Assembly: GCA_963759115.1 (NCBI GenBank)
Contig: CAVWXT010000005.1
Span: forward strand, 1,116,001-1,180,000
Direction: 5' to 3'
DNA from: CAVWXT01 sp963759115
GTDB taxonomy: Bacteria > Planctomycetota > Planctomycetia > Pirellulales > Thermoguttaceae
Length of the DNA stretch: 64,000 nt
The notes under the pieces were generated by a model. It ran no database searches, was not told where the DNA came from, and worked only from the letters and a program-made list of their open reading frames with translations. Numbering within the stretch: position 1 is the first letter of the stretch; every line of letters starts with the position of its first letter. The position numbers and the translations under genes were made by a program. Of the stretch, positions 27,039 through 36,627 are shown one piece after another.

Positions 27039-28733
27039 TCAGAACAGCCCCACGATCTGCTCGTTCTCGTCGATGTCGATCGTCTCGGCGGCGGGGACCT
27101 TGGGCAGGCCCGGCATGGTCATGATGTCGCCGGTGAGCACGACCACGAAGCCGGCACCGGCCGACACCATCACGTCCCGCAACGGCACGTCGAAGTTCTT
27201 CGGCCGGCCCACCAACAGCGGATCGGTCGACAAGCGAATACTGCGTCTTCGCCATGCAGATCGGCAGGTGGCCGAAGCCCGCCTCCTGGAGTTGGTGGAA
27301 CTTGTCGCGGAGCTTCTTGTCGGCCAGCACGTCGGTGGCGCCGTAGATCTCGCGGCAGATGATGCCCACCTTCTGCCAGAGCGTGCAGGTGTCGGGGTAG
27401 AGCAGCGAGAAGTCGGTCTTGGTGTTGTCGACCACGTCGACCACCGCCCGGGCCAGTTCCTCCGCGCCGGCGCCGCCGCGGGCCCAGTGGTCGGCCGTGA
27501 TGATCTTCACCGACAGGTAGGCGCACTTGTCCTTGATGAACTGGATTTCCTCGGTCGGTGTCGCCGGAGAAGTGGTTGATGGCGACCACGACCGGCAGGC
27601 CGAAGCGGTGGATGTTCTCGATGTGCTTCTTGAGGTTCTCCACGCCCTTGTCGAGGGCCTCGACGTTGGGCTTGTGCAGGTCCTTCATCGGCACGCCGCC
27701 GTGGAGTTTCAAGGCGCGGACGGTGGCCACGATCACCACGGCGTTGGGCTTGATGCCCGACCTTGCGGCACTTGATGTTCATGAACTTCTCCGCGCCGAG
27801 GTCGGCGCCGAAGCCGGCCTCGGTCACGGTATACTCGGAGAGCCGCATCGAGAGCTTCGTGGCCAGCACGCTGTTGCAGCCGTGGGCGATGTTGGCGAAC
27901 GGGCCGCCGTGGATCAAGCGCCGGGTTGTTCTCCAGCGTCTGCACCAGGTTCGGCTTGATGGCGTGCTTCAACAGCGCGGACATCGCCCCGTGGGCCTTC
28001 AGGTCGGCGGCGGTGATGGGTTTCCGCTCGCGGGTGTAGGCCACGATGATCCGCCCCAGCCGCTCCTTGAGTTCCGTGAGCGACTCGGAGAGGCAGAAGA
28101 CGGCCATCACTTCGGAGGCCACGGTGATGTCGTAGCCCGCCTCGTGCGGCACGGAGTTGTTGGTGCCGCCCAGCCCCACGATGATGTTCCGCAGGGCCCG
28201 GTCGTTCATGTCGACCACCCGCTTCCACACGATCCGCCGCGGGTCGATCGCCAACTGGTTGCCGTGATGGATGTGGTTGTCCAGCAGGGCGGCCAGCAGA
28301 TTGTGGGCCAGCTCGATGGCATGGAAATCGCCGGTGAAGTGGAGGTTGATGTCCTCCATCGGGATCACTTGGGCGTAGCCGCCGCCGGCCGCACCGCCCT
28401 TCATGCCGAAGCACGGCCCCATCGACGGCTCGCGGAGGCACACGGTCGCCTGCTTGCCGATCCGGTTCAGGCCGTCGCAAAGGCCGATGCTGGTCGTGGT
28501 CTTGCCTTCGCCGGCGGGCGTGGGCGTGATGGCCGTCACCAGCACCAACTTGCCGGTCGGGGCGTTTTCCAGCCGGCGATACAGGTCCAGCGACACCTTG
28601 GCCTTGTCTTGCCGTAGTGTTCCAGGTCCTCGTCGCCGATCCCCAACTTGGCGGCGATCTCCTCGATGGGCAGCATCTTCGCGCGGCGGGCGATTTCAAT
28701 GTCGGGCGGCAGCGGTCGGGCAGTGTCAGACAT
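27039..28733 (-). CDS. fhs: Formate--tetrahydrofolate ligase (frameshifted)
   Basis: Fhs joins formate to tetrahydrofolate with ATP, the first folate step of the methyl branch of the Wood-Ljungdahl pathway. In order: the N-terminal helix LPIEEIAAKLGIGDEDLEHYG, the P-loop-like TPTPAGEGKTTTSIGL, REPSMGPCFGMKGGAAGGGY, NLHFTGDFHAIE, HGGPFANIAHGCNSV, TEAGFGADLGAEKF, PVVVAINHF and the end GDIMTMPGLPKVPAAE to IVGLF. About 565 residues in total, matching the family (about 557). Five or so one-base shifts are needed, near 28605, 27920, 27760, 27555 and 27237. Every conserved motif is present, so I treat the gene as intact in the organism. It is the last gene of the minus-strand carbon cluster. Confidence 0.93.
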
Positions 28734-28776
28734 GGAAAGTGGTCGGTGGTTAGTGGTTAGTTGGTTTGAGAGACTC

Positions 28777-30456
28777 TTACACGTTGGACAAGCCGGTTAT
28801 TATGACAGCCGCTCGCGGTTTCGCAACGCCATCTTTCAACCGCTTCCGGCTCCCTTGCTCACTTCTTCTCTTGCGACCGCCGGCCGCCGGCTGCTCCTTG
28901 GGCGCGTGATGATCGCGATCGAGGAACGTATTGATCCAGGACGAGGTGTCCTTCAGCGTGGCGTTATAGATGGTGACGGGCCGTTCGAGCATCGTCTCCG
29001 ACTCGCCGTAGCGCTTCAGCCGCTCGTAGATGCGGGCCCAGAAGCATTCCTTGTCGTCCAGCTCGCAGCGGCCGCCGGCCGATCCGCCGCACGGCCCGTT
29101 GCGGCCGCACTTGGAGCAGTATTTCTTGGGGCAGAGATAGGCGCAATCGGGGAGGCTGCAATCGCCGCAGTCCTGGCAGCCGTACATCGGTCAGCTTCGA
29201 CACCCGCTCCACCCGGTAGGCCATGCGGCTCAAGAAGCCCGGCTTCTTGTCCAGCCGGGTGAAAACCCGCTTCAACAGCGGATACAGCGCCTTGTCGCGG
29301 GTGAAGGCCATGTTGTGTACCATCCGCGAGAGCCGGTAGTTGAACGTCACTTCCTTCGACTTCGGCGGGTGCTTCAAGGAATCGGCGTACGCCCTGTTGA
29401 TCCGGCCCGACTCGCACAGGCCCGTCTCCGGATCGTGCTCGAAGAGGAAGAACTCGTCGGGCTGCGAATACTGAATCTCCTTGATGAACTCCTTCCAGTC
29501 GCCGGGCTGGTAGCTCTCGGCCAGGTCGATGATCGGGCCAAAACCTTCCGCCTTGTGAATGCCGCCGAGGTAGCCCGCGGCAAAGCCGAGGCCCTTGAAC
29601 ACGGCCAACTGCTTGGCGGCCAACTCCTGGCAGAACTTCTTGCCCTTGTCCGGCCCCGCGGCGTACTTCTCGATTGTCTCCACCAGCTTGTCGCTCACCA
29701 CGCAGCCGGCCAGCTTGCCGCTGTTGAACAGCTTGGCGACGCCTTTGGTCAAGAGGTAGACGTTGCCGACGATGGGCAGCCGGATGCCGCGGCTTTCCAG
29801 GAAAAGCTTCACCTCGTGGAACTTCCGCATGTCGTAGCCCAGTTGCGGAATGACCCACTGGGCGCCGGCGGCGATCTTTCGCACGAGCTTGAAGAACTGG
29901 GGCATCATCTCGCGCTCGTAACGCTTGAACGGCGAGACCGCGCAGCCGACGAAAAAGTTGGTCTTCGGCAGCGTTTCCGGCTTGCCGCCGCGGCCCAACA
30001 CGTTCAAGCCCTCGTTCATCGACCGCAACAGGGTGATCAGCCCCAGCGAGTCGAAGTCGAACACGGGCACGGCCGTGCTGCCAAAACCGCCCGTCGGATA
30101 GTCGCCGGTGATCGCCAGGATGTTCTCGAAGCCCTCCGAGGCGTAGCGCCAGGCGGCCGATTCCAGGCCGTTGCGGTTCATGTCCTTGCAGGTGAGGTGC
30201 AGCACGACGCGCCCCGGCGATCGGCCACCAGGCCGCCGAGCCAGTCGGGCGGGAGCATCGGCCCGCCGCCCGGATTGTCGGTGATCGAGATCCAACCGAT
30301 CCGCGGATCGCCGAGCAGACCCTTGGCAAACGACGCCAGGTTGCCCGGCGAATCGACCGGTTCGAGCCCGCGGGTGGTGACCACTTCCGCGCCGTAATAG
30401 AAGCGGCCGGAGGTGAGCATCTCTCGGTACGTTACGCCTTCGATGGGAGCAGTCAT
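28777..30456 (-). CDS. metF: Methylenetetrahydrofolate reductase fused to a MetV-like zinc/Fe-S C-terminal domain (frameshifted)
   Basis: The first 430 residues form the MetF barrel: YYGAEVVTTRG, LHLTCKDMNRNGLESAAWRY, ENILAITGDYP, FFVGCAVSPFKRYEREMMPQ, AQWVIPQLGYDMRKF. The C-terminal part, MYGCQDCGDCSLPDCAYLCP with CSKCGRNGPCGGS and KECFW, is the Cys-rich domain that acetogens often encode as a separate protein, MetV. Here the two read as one polypeptide of about 560 residues after a shift near 29185; another shift lies near 30215. The enzyme reduces methylene- to methyl-THF. Without RnfC or HdrA nearby, its electron donor is not evident; the Cys-rich domain is the likely entry point for electrons. 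Confidence 0.88.
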
Positions 30457-30493
30457 GTAGAAAGGGCCTCGCAAGAGAGCAATCCAACGGTGT

Positions 30494-31323
30494 CTAGCAA
30501 CCTGCCGGCAATCCTTTTTGCATTCTCCAAGCCTTGACGTATTCGTCGCTGTAGAGGTGTCTTTCCCAGGAGGACTTCGGCGGTAATCATGGCGTCGATC
30601 AGGTCCTGGTCGGCGGCGTCCACGATCGCCGCGTCCAGGCCGGCCGTGAGGCACATCACCAGGAACGTCCGGTTGAGCAGCTTGTTCAGCAGGCATTTCG
30701 TGCTGACGTTCGACAGGCCGATGATGAAGTGCGGCGGCGGGTCGTTCACCATCGCCAGTTGGCGGATGCCTTCGATCACGTTTTCCTGCTGTTTGAAGGC
30801 CGCATTGATGGGCAGGGTGATGGGGTCGATGATAGATGTCTTCCGGCGCGATGCCGGCCTCCAAGCGCCTTCATGAGGAAGGTGGCGCCGCATTCGATCC
30901 GTTTTTCGACGTTGCCCGGCACGCCCTCCTGGTCCATCGTCAGCCCGATGATGCCCGTCCTATGTCTGGACGGCGATCGGGATCAGCTTGTCCATATAGG
31001 CTTCGCGCCGCCGTGCAGGAATTGATCACCAGCTTGGTGTCGGGCAGGGCTTCCCTCACCCGCGGCACAACCTGAACCAGCAGGTCGGCCTTCGCGCTGT
31101 CGAGCGAAAGGGGCTTGTCGGTGACTTCGTGGACGGTCTGGGCCAGCCAGACGAAGTTCTCCACCGGATCGCCCTTGGAGGGGCCGATGTTGATGTCGAT
31201 GACGTCGGCCCCGCCGGCGAGTTGCTTGTGCAGGAGCTCGTGAATCACCGGCTTGTTCTTTTCGGGGATCGCCGCCCGAACGTCGCGATACATGCCGTTG
31301 ATTCGTTCGCTGAAGATGATCAT
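30494..31323 (-). CDS. acsE: Methyltetrahydrofolate:corrinoid/iron-sulfur protein methyltransferase (frameshifted)
   Basis: AcsE moves the methyl group from methyl-THF to the cobalt of the corrinoid protein AcsCD. The N-terminal half reads IIFSERINGMYRDVRAAIPE, GADVIDINIGPSKGDPVENF, LSLDSAKADLL and LVINSCTA. The C-terminal half reads DPITLPINAAFKQQENVIEG, HFIIGLSNVSTKCLLNKLLN, RTFLVMCLTAGLDAAIVDA and ends LYSDEYVKAW at a TAG at 30494-30496. The pterin-binding TIM-barrel motifs (ERING, SxNxG-type loop) are recognisable. At least four one-base shifts occur, near 31015, 30945, 30850 and 30555. About 276 residues. ATG 31323 is preceded by AAGGA. It lies between acsD and metF in the pathway cluster. 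Confidence 0.9.
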
Positions 31324-31411
31324 CACCAGGTTCCTTGTTGACAAGAGATTTTACCGGCGGCGACACCGTTGTCGACCCGCACGTGACAATTTCAGACTGC
31401 CGTGCGGCGGC

Positions 31412-32379
31412 CTAGGCGCCGGCGCCGAGAAACTCCTTGATCAGACTGCGGACCGCCTCCAGGGCCTTCGTGTGACGGAGGATCAGCAGATCGGCGCCGC
31501 CCTGGAGCAGGTCGGCGGCGGTGACGGCCTCCCAGGCCGGGCCGCGCACGGCCATCGGCCCCCAGAGCGTCGGCCATCTCGTCGCCCGAGCGGGCCTCCT
31601 TCGTCCGCCAGGCCTCGTAGCCGACGTCCAGGATCACCGGCTGCGCCATGAGCCGGTCGCCGGCCAGCGCCGCCAGCCGTCCGCGTTCCAGGATCGAATA
31701 GACGTACTCCATGCCGTAGCCCAAGCGCCGCCGTGGTCGGATAGATCACCACGTCGGTCAAGGGAAATCCCGTGTCGCTGACCAGGATGTTCACCTGTTT
31801 CGACTTGTTGATGTCGCAGGGGGCCAGGGTGATCAGCTTGTGCCCGTAGGCCTGGGCGGCGGCGGCCAGGGTGCGGTAGTTCGCCTTCCGTCACCGCCCC
31901 CAGCAGGCAGTTCTCGCCCTGGGCGGCCTCGGCCACTTTGGGCATCACCTCCTGGTCCTTGTCCGGCACGTCGCAGCCCCAGATGATCAGCGGCAGATCG
32001 ACCGCGGCCAGCACCGCCTTGACCGTCTCGACGGCCTGTGCGGCGGAGCGGTCGCCTTCGTCGGGATGGGTGCTGACCAGGCGAAGATTGACCAGGTCGG
32101 CCCCCAACTCCTTGACGCGGCGGGCCCAGGCCGCCGGGTCCGACCACACGTCGCCATAGACCTCGGCCAGCGGCTGGGGCCAGTCCAGCGGCGGCTTGTC
32201 GAGCACGTCCAGGGCGATGGCCGGCGGGTGGGGCATCTCGCCGTCGAAACTCAGGAAGGGAATGCCGGTCTGGCCGCCGATGGTGACCGTGCGGCCGCGC
32301 GTGCCTCCCTCGGCCTTGCGTGGCCCCGATGCGTCACGGTGTTCACTCGTCCCGACCATTTTTCTTTGGCGTCAGGCAT
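31412..32379 (-). CDS. acsD: Corrinoid/iron-sulfur protein small subunit (frameshifted)
   Basis: AcsD pairs with AcsC to form the corrinoid protein that carries the methyl group to acetyl-CoA synthase. Recognisable segments: RTVTIGGQTGIPFLSFDGEM, PHPPAIALDVLD, ELGADLVNLRLVSTHPDEGD, LPLIIWGCDVPDKDQEVMPK, VNILVSDTGFPLTDVVIYPT and GYGMEYVYSILERGRLAAL. The total span corresponds to about 322 residues, the usual size. Shifts lie near 32335, 31885, 31735 and 31565. The start at ATG 32379 (MPDAKEKWSG) fits the family N-terminus better than the ATG at 32386, which is closed after four codons. AAGGAGA stands about 14 bases before it. Confidence 0.9.
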
Positions 32380-32413
32380 CGTTCATGCTAGATTCTCCTT
32401 GAGTCGTCTTGCT

Positions 32414-33217
32414 TCAATTCAACTGCAACTTGGCAGTCACGCCGCCGTGCGAAGCGGCACACAGGCTTTCAACGACGTTCTTCGACGGCCACCAGCGCGG
32501 GGCTCTCGGCCGGCAGGCCGAACACGTCTCGCCCGACGGCCCCCGCCGCGCTCCACCTCGTCGTCCTGCGGCACGTCGGCAGCCGTTCGGACGCCGAGCG
32601 CCGGCGAGTCCGCGGTCGATCTCCGCCGTCGTCCCTTCCGGGCCGACGCGGTTGACCAGCACCGCTCGCCGGCCGATCCGCACCGGCAACTCGCGGGAAA
32701 GGGCCAGGATCCGCTGGGCCGCCCGCAGCGAGGGGAGCGTCGGATTCATCACGCCACCAGGAAATCGACGTCGTTGGTGGTGCGGCGGGAGAGATGCTCC
32801 ATGCCCGCCTCGTTGTCCACGACCACCGCCGCGTAGTTCCGCGACAGGTCGTCGAGCGACTTCCGCAGCAGGTTGTTGACGTAGCAGTAGCAGCGCGGGC
32901 CTTCGGGCCGGCCCATGGTGATCAGGTCGAAGCCGTCGGCCTCGGTGATGGCCCGCTGGATTTCGTCTTCGACGGCGCGGACGCGGCCGATGCCGCTGGC
33001 GGGCGAGCCTTCCGGGCTGGAGCCTTGCTCGCGGATTTCGGCCAGCGGCCGGCCCGGCTGCCACGCCGAGGGCCTCGGCGAGGTTGGAGTTCGGGATCGG
33101 CGTCGACGGCCAGGATCGGGCGGACGCCCATGCTCCTGCAGCGCGCGGACGAACAGCGCCGAGAGCGTCGTCTTTCCCGATTCCACCTTTGCCGGCAACG
33201 GCAATTGTCAGTGTCAT
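32414..33217 (-). CDS. CooC-like nucleotide-binding maturation protein (frameshifted)
   Basis: A deviant-Walker P-loop ATPase of the MinD/CooC family: IAVAGKGGIGKTTLSALFVR at the start, a DADPNSNLAEALGV segment, MGRPEGPRCYCYVNNLLRKS with a CYC motif, and YAAVVVDNEAGMEHLSRRT (Walker B-like). The CxC pair is the likely nickel- or metal-binding site of CooC-type proteins. It differs from the other cooC of this cluster (40978-41787) in sequence and in the position of the CxC motif. It lies between acsV and acsD, where acetogens also keep a cooC/acsF-like gene, so a role in ACS or corrinoid protein maturation is likely. Three or four one-base shifts occur (near 33175, 33065, 32755 and 32600). Confidence 0.85.
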   Translation of the reverse strand: MTLTIAVAGKGGIGKDDALGAVRPRAAGAWASARSWPSTPIPNSNLAEALGVAAGPAAGRNPRARLQPGRLARQRHRPRPRRRRRNPAGHHRGRRLRPDHHGPARRPALLLLRQQPAAEVARRPVAELRGGGRGQRGGHGASLPPHHQRRRFPGGVMNPTLPSLRAAQRILALSRELPVRIGRRAVLVNRVGPEGTTAEIDRGLAGARRPNGCRRAAGRRGGARRGPSGETCSACRPRAPRWWPSKNVVESLCAASHGGVTAKLQLN

Positions 33218-33283
33218 GGCCGTCCCTTATCTTCAGATCGATCTCGAGTGGTTCGACGTGCGTGCGACGTCCTGGCACGGCGC

Positions 33284-35235
33284 TCAGCTCGCTTGACCAC
33301 CGACGGGAAAGCGGGAAAGATCGGTGTGCGGCAGGAAGCAGGCCGAGAGTGAACTGCTCCATGTAGGCCGGGTCCACCATCAGTTCCTGGTAGGTGATCC
33401 GATCGCGAATGCGGTGCACCTCGTCGAACATGTGGCGGCTGAGCATGGCCAGCTTCGCCCCCGCCACGGAACTGTTGCCGATGAAGTGGATGCGCTCCGG
33501 CGGCACGTCGGGCAGCAGGCCGATGGTGATGCAACTGGCAACGTCGAGCCGGTTGCCGAAGGCCCCGGCAATGTAGACCTTCTGGATGTCGGCGAAGGAG
33601 AGCCCGACCGATCGCACCAGGGAGTCGGCGGCGGCGTAGATCGCGCCCTTGGTGCGGATCAGGTTCTCGACGTCGGTCTGGCGTGATGACGACGTCGCGG
33701 CCGCTGCCGGACTCCTGGGCGGCGACCAGGAGGAACTCCGGCCGGCCGTCCTCGGCGGACGTCCGGAAGCGGCCGCGGGCCCGATCGACCTGGAAGCGGC
33801 CGCTGCGGTCGAGCAGGCCCGCCAGGAACATCTCGGCCAGCGCGTCGATCAGGCCGGTGCCGCAGAGGCCCACGCGGCGGGCCGCCGTCGATGGTGCGTG
33901 GCCGAGACGGCCGGCCCGTGGGGAGGATGCGCACGCTGTCGATGGCGCCGCTGGTGGCCCGCATGCCGCAGGTGACCGAGCCGCCCTCGAAAGCCGGCCC
34001 GGCCGAGGCCGAGCAGGCCACCAGGAAATCCTTGTTCCCGAGCGACCACTTCGCCGTTGGTGCCGATGTCCAACAACAGCGCAAGCTCGTCGCGACGGTG
34101 CATGCCGGAGGCCAGGATGCCGGCGGTGATGTCGCCGCCGACGTAGCTGCCGACCATGGGCAAGGTGTAGAGGATGCCGCGGGGATGGATGCGGATGCCC
34201 ACCTCGGCCGCCCGCACCGGCGGCGGGCTGGTGACGCCGGGCACGAACGGCGAAACGCGGATCAGATCGGCTTCCAGCCCCAGCAGGAAGTGCAGCATGG
34301 CCGTATTGCCCGCCGCTACCACGCAGTGGATGTCGCCGCGTCCGATCCTGGCGCCGCTCGACCAGGTCGTCGATCAGGCGTGTCGATGTCCTGGAGAATC
34401 GCCCGGTGGAGGGCCTCGGCGCCGCCGGGCTGCCGGGCGTAGTTGATGCGGCTGATGACGTCGGCGCCGAACTCGATCTGGGAGTTGTACTTGGCCGCCG
34501 CCTCGCGGGTGGTGCCCGAGCTAAGGTCCACCAGGTGGGCCGACGACGGTGGTCGTGCCCACGTCCAGCGCCAGGCCGAAATTCCGATCCGAGGTGTCGC
34601 CCCGCTCCACGCAGAGCACCTCGTTGACGTCGCCGCGGCAGCCCACGGTGGCCGTGACGCGGCCGTCCCACTTCCACGTCCACGCGGACCGGTGCGCGGC
34701 GAAGTGGCGCAGCATGCGGGGCAGATCCCGCGTGATCTTCAGCCCCATCTGCAGCGGCCCGGGCCAGCTTCTTGGCCACCGCCTCCAGCAGCCGCTCCTG
34801 GTCGGCCGTGGGATCGTCGAGCGTCGGCTCCGGCAGAGCGAGGAAGAACTTCTTCACCAGCGGGTCGAGCTTCCACCGGCGGCCGCTCGGCACGCTGCGG
34901 ACGAAATCGCGGAACCGCTCGCTGTCCTGCCCGATGCCGACGTAGCCGGCCAGCCGCGACTCCGGCGGGACCTCGACCACCAGGTCGCTCCGGGGGACCA
35001 CCTGGCAGGCCAGCACGTAGCCGTGGCGGATTTCGTCGCGGGTGAGGAACTCCGTCGACTCGCCGTCGACTTCGCCTTCGCGGACGATCAAGCGGCACTT
35101 GCCGCAGGTCCCCTCGCCGCCGCAGATCGCCCCCACGTAGACGTTGGCCGCCCGCGCGGCCTCGAGCAGCGTCTTGCCCTCGTCGACCACCGTCTCGTGA
35201 CCTTCCGGCAGGAAGCGGATGCGAAAGGCTGCCAT
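33284..35235 (-). CDS. acsV: Corrinoid protein reductive activator, ferredoxin-ASKHA domains (frameshifted)
   Basis: AcsV (RACo-type) re-reduces the inactive Co(II) corrinoid to Co(I) with ATP. The N-terminus is a plant-type [2Fe-2S] domain: VYVGAICGGEGTCGKCRLIV with a later Cys in GYVLACQVV. The C-terminal ASKHA part shows FGLALDVGTTTVV, SQIEFGADVISRINYARQPG, MVAAGNTAMLHFLLGL, LLLDIGTNGEVV, SAGPAFEGGSVTCGMRATSG and VYIAGAFGNRLDV. The end, a LPHTDLSRFP segment, is reached in a third frame with a TGA at 33284-33286, giving about 650 residues. Eight or more one-base shifts occur. It starts three bases after acsC ends and matches the operon order expected for its function. Confidence 0.9.
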
Positions 35236-35238
35236 GTG

Positions 35239-36592
35239 CTAGTTCGGTTTCCACTGCTTCTTGAGGTAGCTGGGGATGCCCGAAGCCTCCTTCGGGACCG
35301 ATCCGCACCGACCAGCCCGATTCGTCTTCGACGCCGGCCGAGAGCACGGCCACGAAGCCCGGGAATCACCAGCTTCCGGTGCGGGAAGCTTCTGCTCGAT
35401 CTCCGACTTCTTCAGGGCCTTGGTGATCGTGTCGGCGTTGAACTTGTCGGAGGCCCAGGCCGTCAGCACCGAAGTGCCCTCGGTATCGACCGAGAGGATG
35501 TAGGCCGGCACGCGGCTGGCCTCCACCTCGCCCTCCACCGAGTAGTAGCTCAGCGAGAAGTTGGTGGTCACCAGCAGCGGCGAATCGGGGCCGACCTCGC
35601 CCACCGCATAGAGCTTGGGCTCGACGGCCACCGGCTTCTGCGGATCGGTGTAGATGTCCTGCCGCGTGGTCAGCATGGGAAGCATCTGCCATTTCTCGAC
35701 GGCGTCGGTCACGACGACGCCGGCATACTTGGCCACGTAGCGTGCTGGCCTCGACCGCCTGCATGGTCGGATCGGCGGCGGTGGTGAAGGCGATCGTCGG
35801 ATAGCCCAGCGGGCGGAAGTTCTTCAGCGACAGCCGGCGGATCTTGGTCAGGCCTCCAAGCGTGGCCTTCAGGCCGCGGTGCCCGGGATCCAGCACGATC
35901 TGCTCGACGCCCAGCGGCGTTGATCTTGGCCGGTCAGGTCGGCCAGGGCGTCCAGCCCGTCGGCCCGCACCGCCAGCGGGCAATTCGCCTGCTTGGCGAC
36001 TCTGCGCGGCGGCTTCGGCCTGGGCCGGGATCGGAGATGTACAGCAGCGGCCGCTGGCCGGGCAGGGCGCGCGGCGGCCTTGTCGAGATTGTCGGCCTTG
36101 GCCGACATCAGCACGCAGGCCAGGCCCGATTTCTCCGCCGCCAAGGCCGGCCGCTTTCTCGAACCGCGCCGGCGTCGCCCGACTCGTTGTCCACGGCCAC
36201 CAGGTTGACGCTGATCTGCAAGCCGACCCGCTCGAAGCCGCAGCTTTCCGATGGCCTCGGCCCGCGCGGCAAACGCGGCGTCGTCCAGCGTATCGGAGAT
36301 TCGCACCGCCACGGCCGTGGGGCGGTGGAACTTCTCCTCGTGGCGGTAGAGCTGCGTCTCGTTGCCGATCTTGATTTCCGCGTCGCCGCTGCCGATGACC
36401 ACCAGTTGGATGGGCGGCCGCGAGGCCGACTCCAGCGCCGCCTTGCCCTGCCGCCGTCACGTGCGGACACTTGTCCAGCGAAACCTGCTTGGTGGCCATC
36501 TTCATGGCAAAGGCCAGGCAGGTGGGAAAGCCGCAGTCCTTGCAGTTGGTCTTCGGCAGATGCTTGTAGATTTCCAGGCCGGTCAGAGCCAT
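35239..36592 (-). CDS. acsC: Corrinoid/iron-sulfur protein large subunit (frameshifted)
   Basis: AcsC carries the [4Fe-4S] cluster and, with AcsD, the cobamide. The N-terminus gives the cluster motif TNCKDCGFPTCLAFAMKMAT followed by QVSLDKCP (CxxCxxxxC then a fourth Cys). Further along: ETQLYRHEEKFHRPTAVAVR, a central VAVDNESGD segment, LGVEQIVLDPGHRGLKATL, FRPLGYPTIAFTT, YAGVVVTDAVEKWQMLPMLT and TTNFSLSYYSVEGEVEASRV. It ends at 35239 with SYLKKQWKPN. About 450 residues, as usual. The middle third (36240-35900) is heavily shifted, with at least nine frame changes overall. A GAGG-containing leader precedes the ATG, 35 bases after the acsB stop. Confidence 0.92.
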
Positions 36593-36627
36593 TACTTCAT
36601 CCTCGCAAAGAATCGTTGAGACAGATC

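Noticed and set aside
25866..27362. A 498-codon plus-strand frame across the transporter and the end of fhs
   Set aside because: It spans two real minus-strand genes and is low-complexity His/Asp/Gly-rich, a typical shadow.
34549..35787. A 412-codon plus-strand frame opposite acsV and acsC
   Set aside because: Antisense to the ferredoxin domain of AcsV and to the AcsC C-terminus; no independent evidence.
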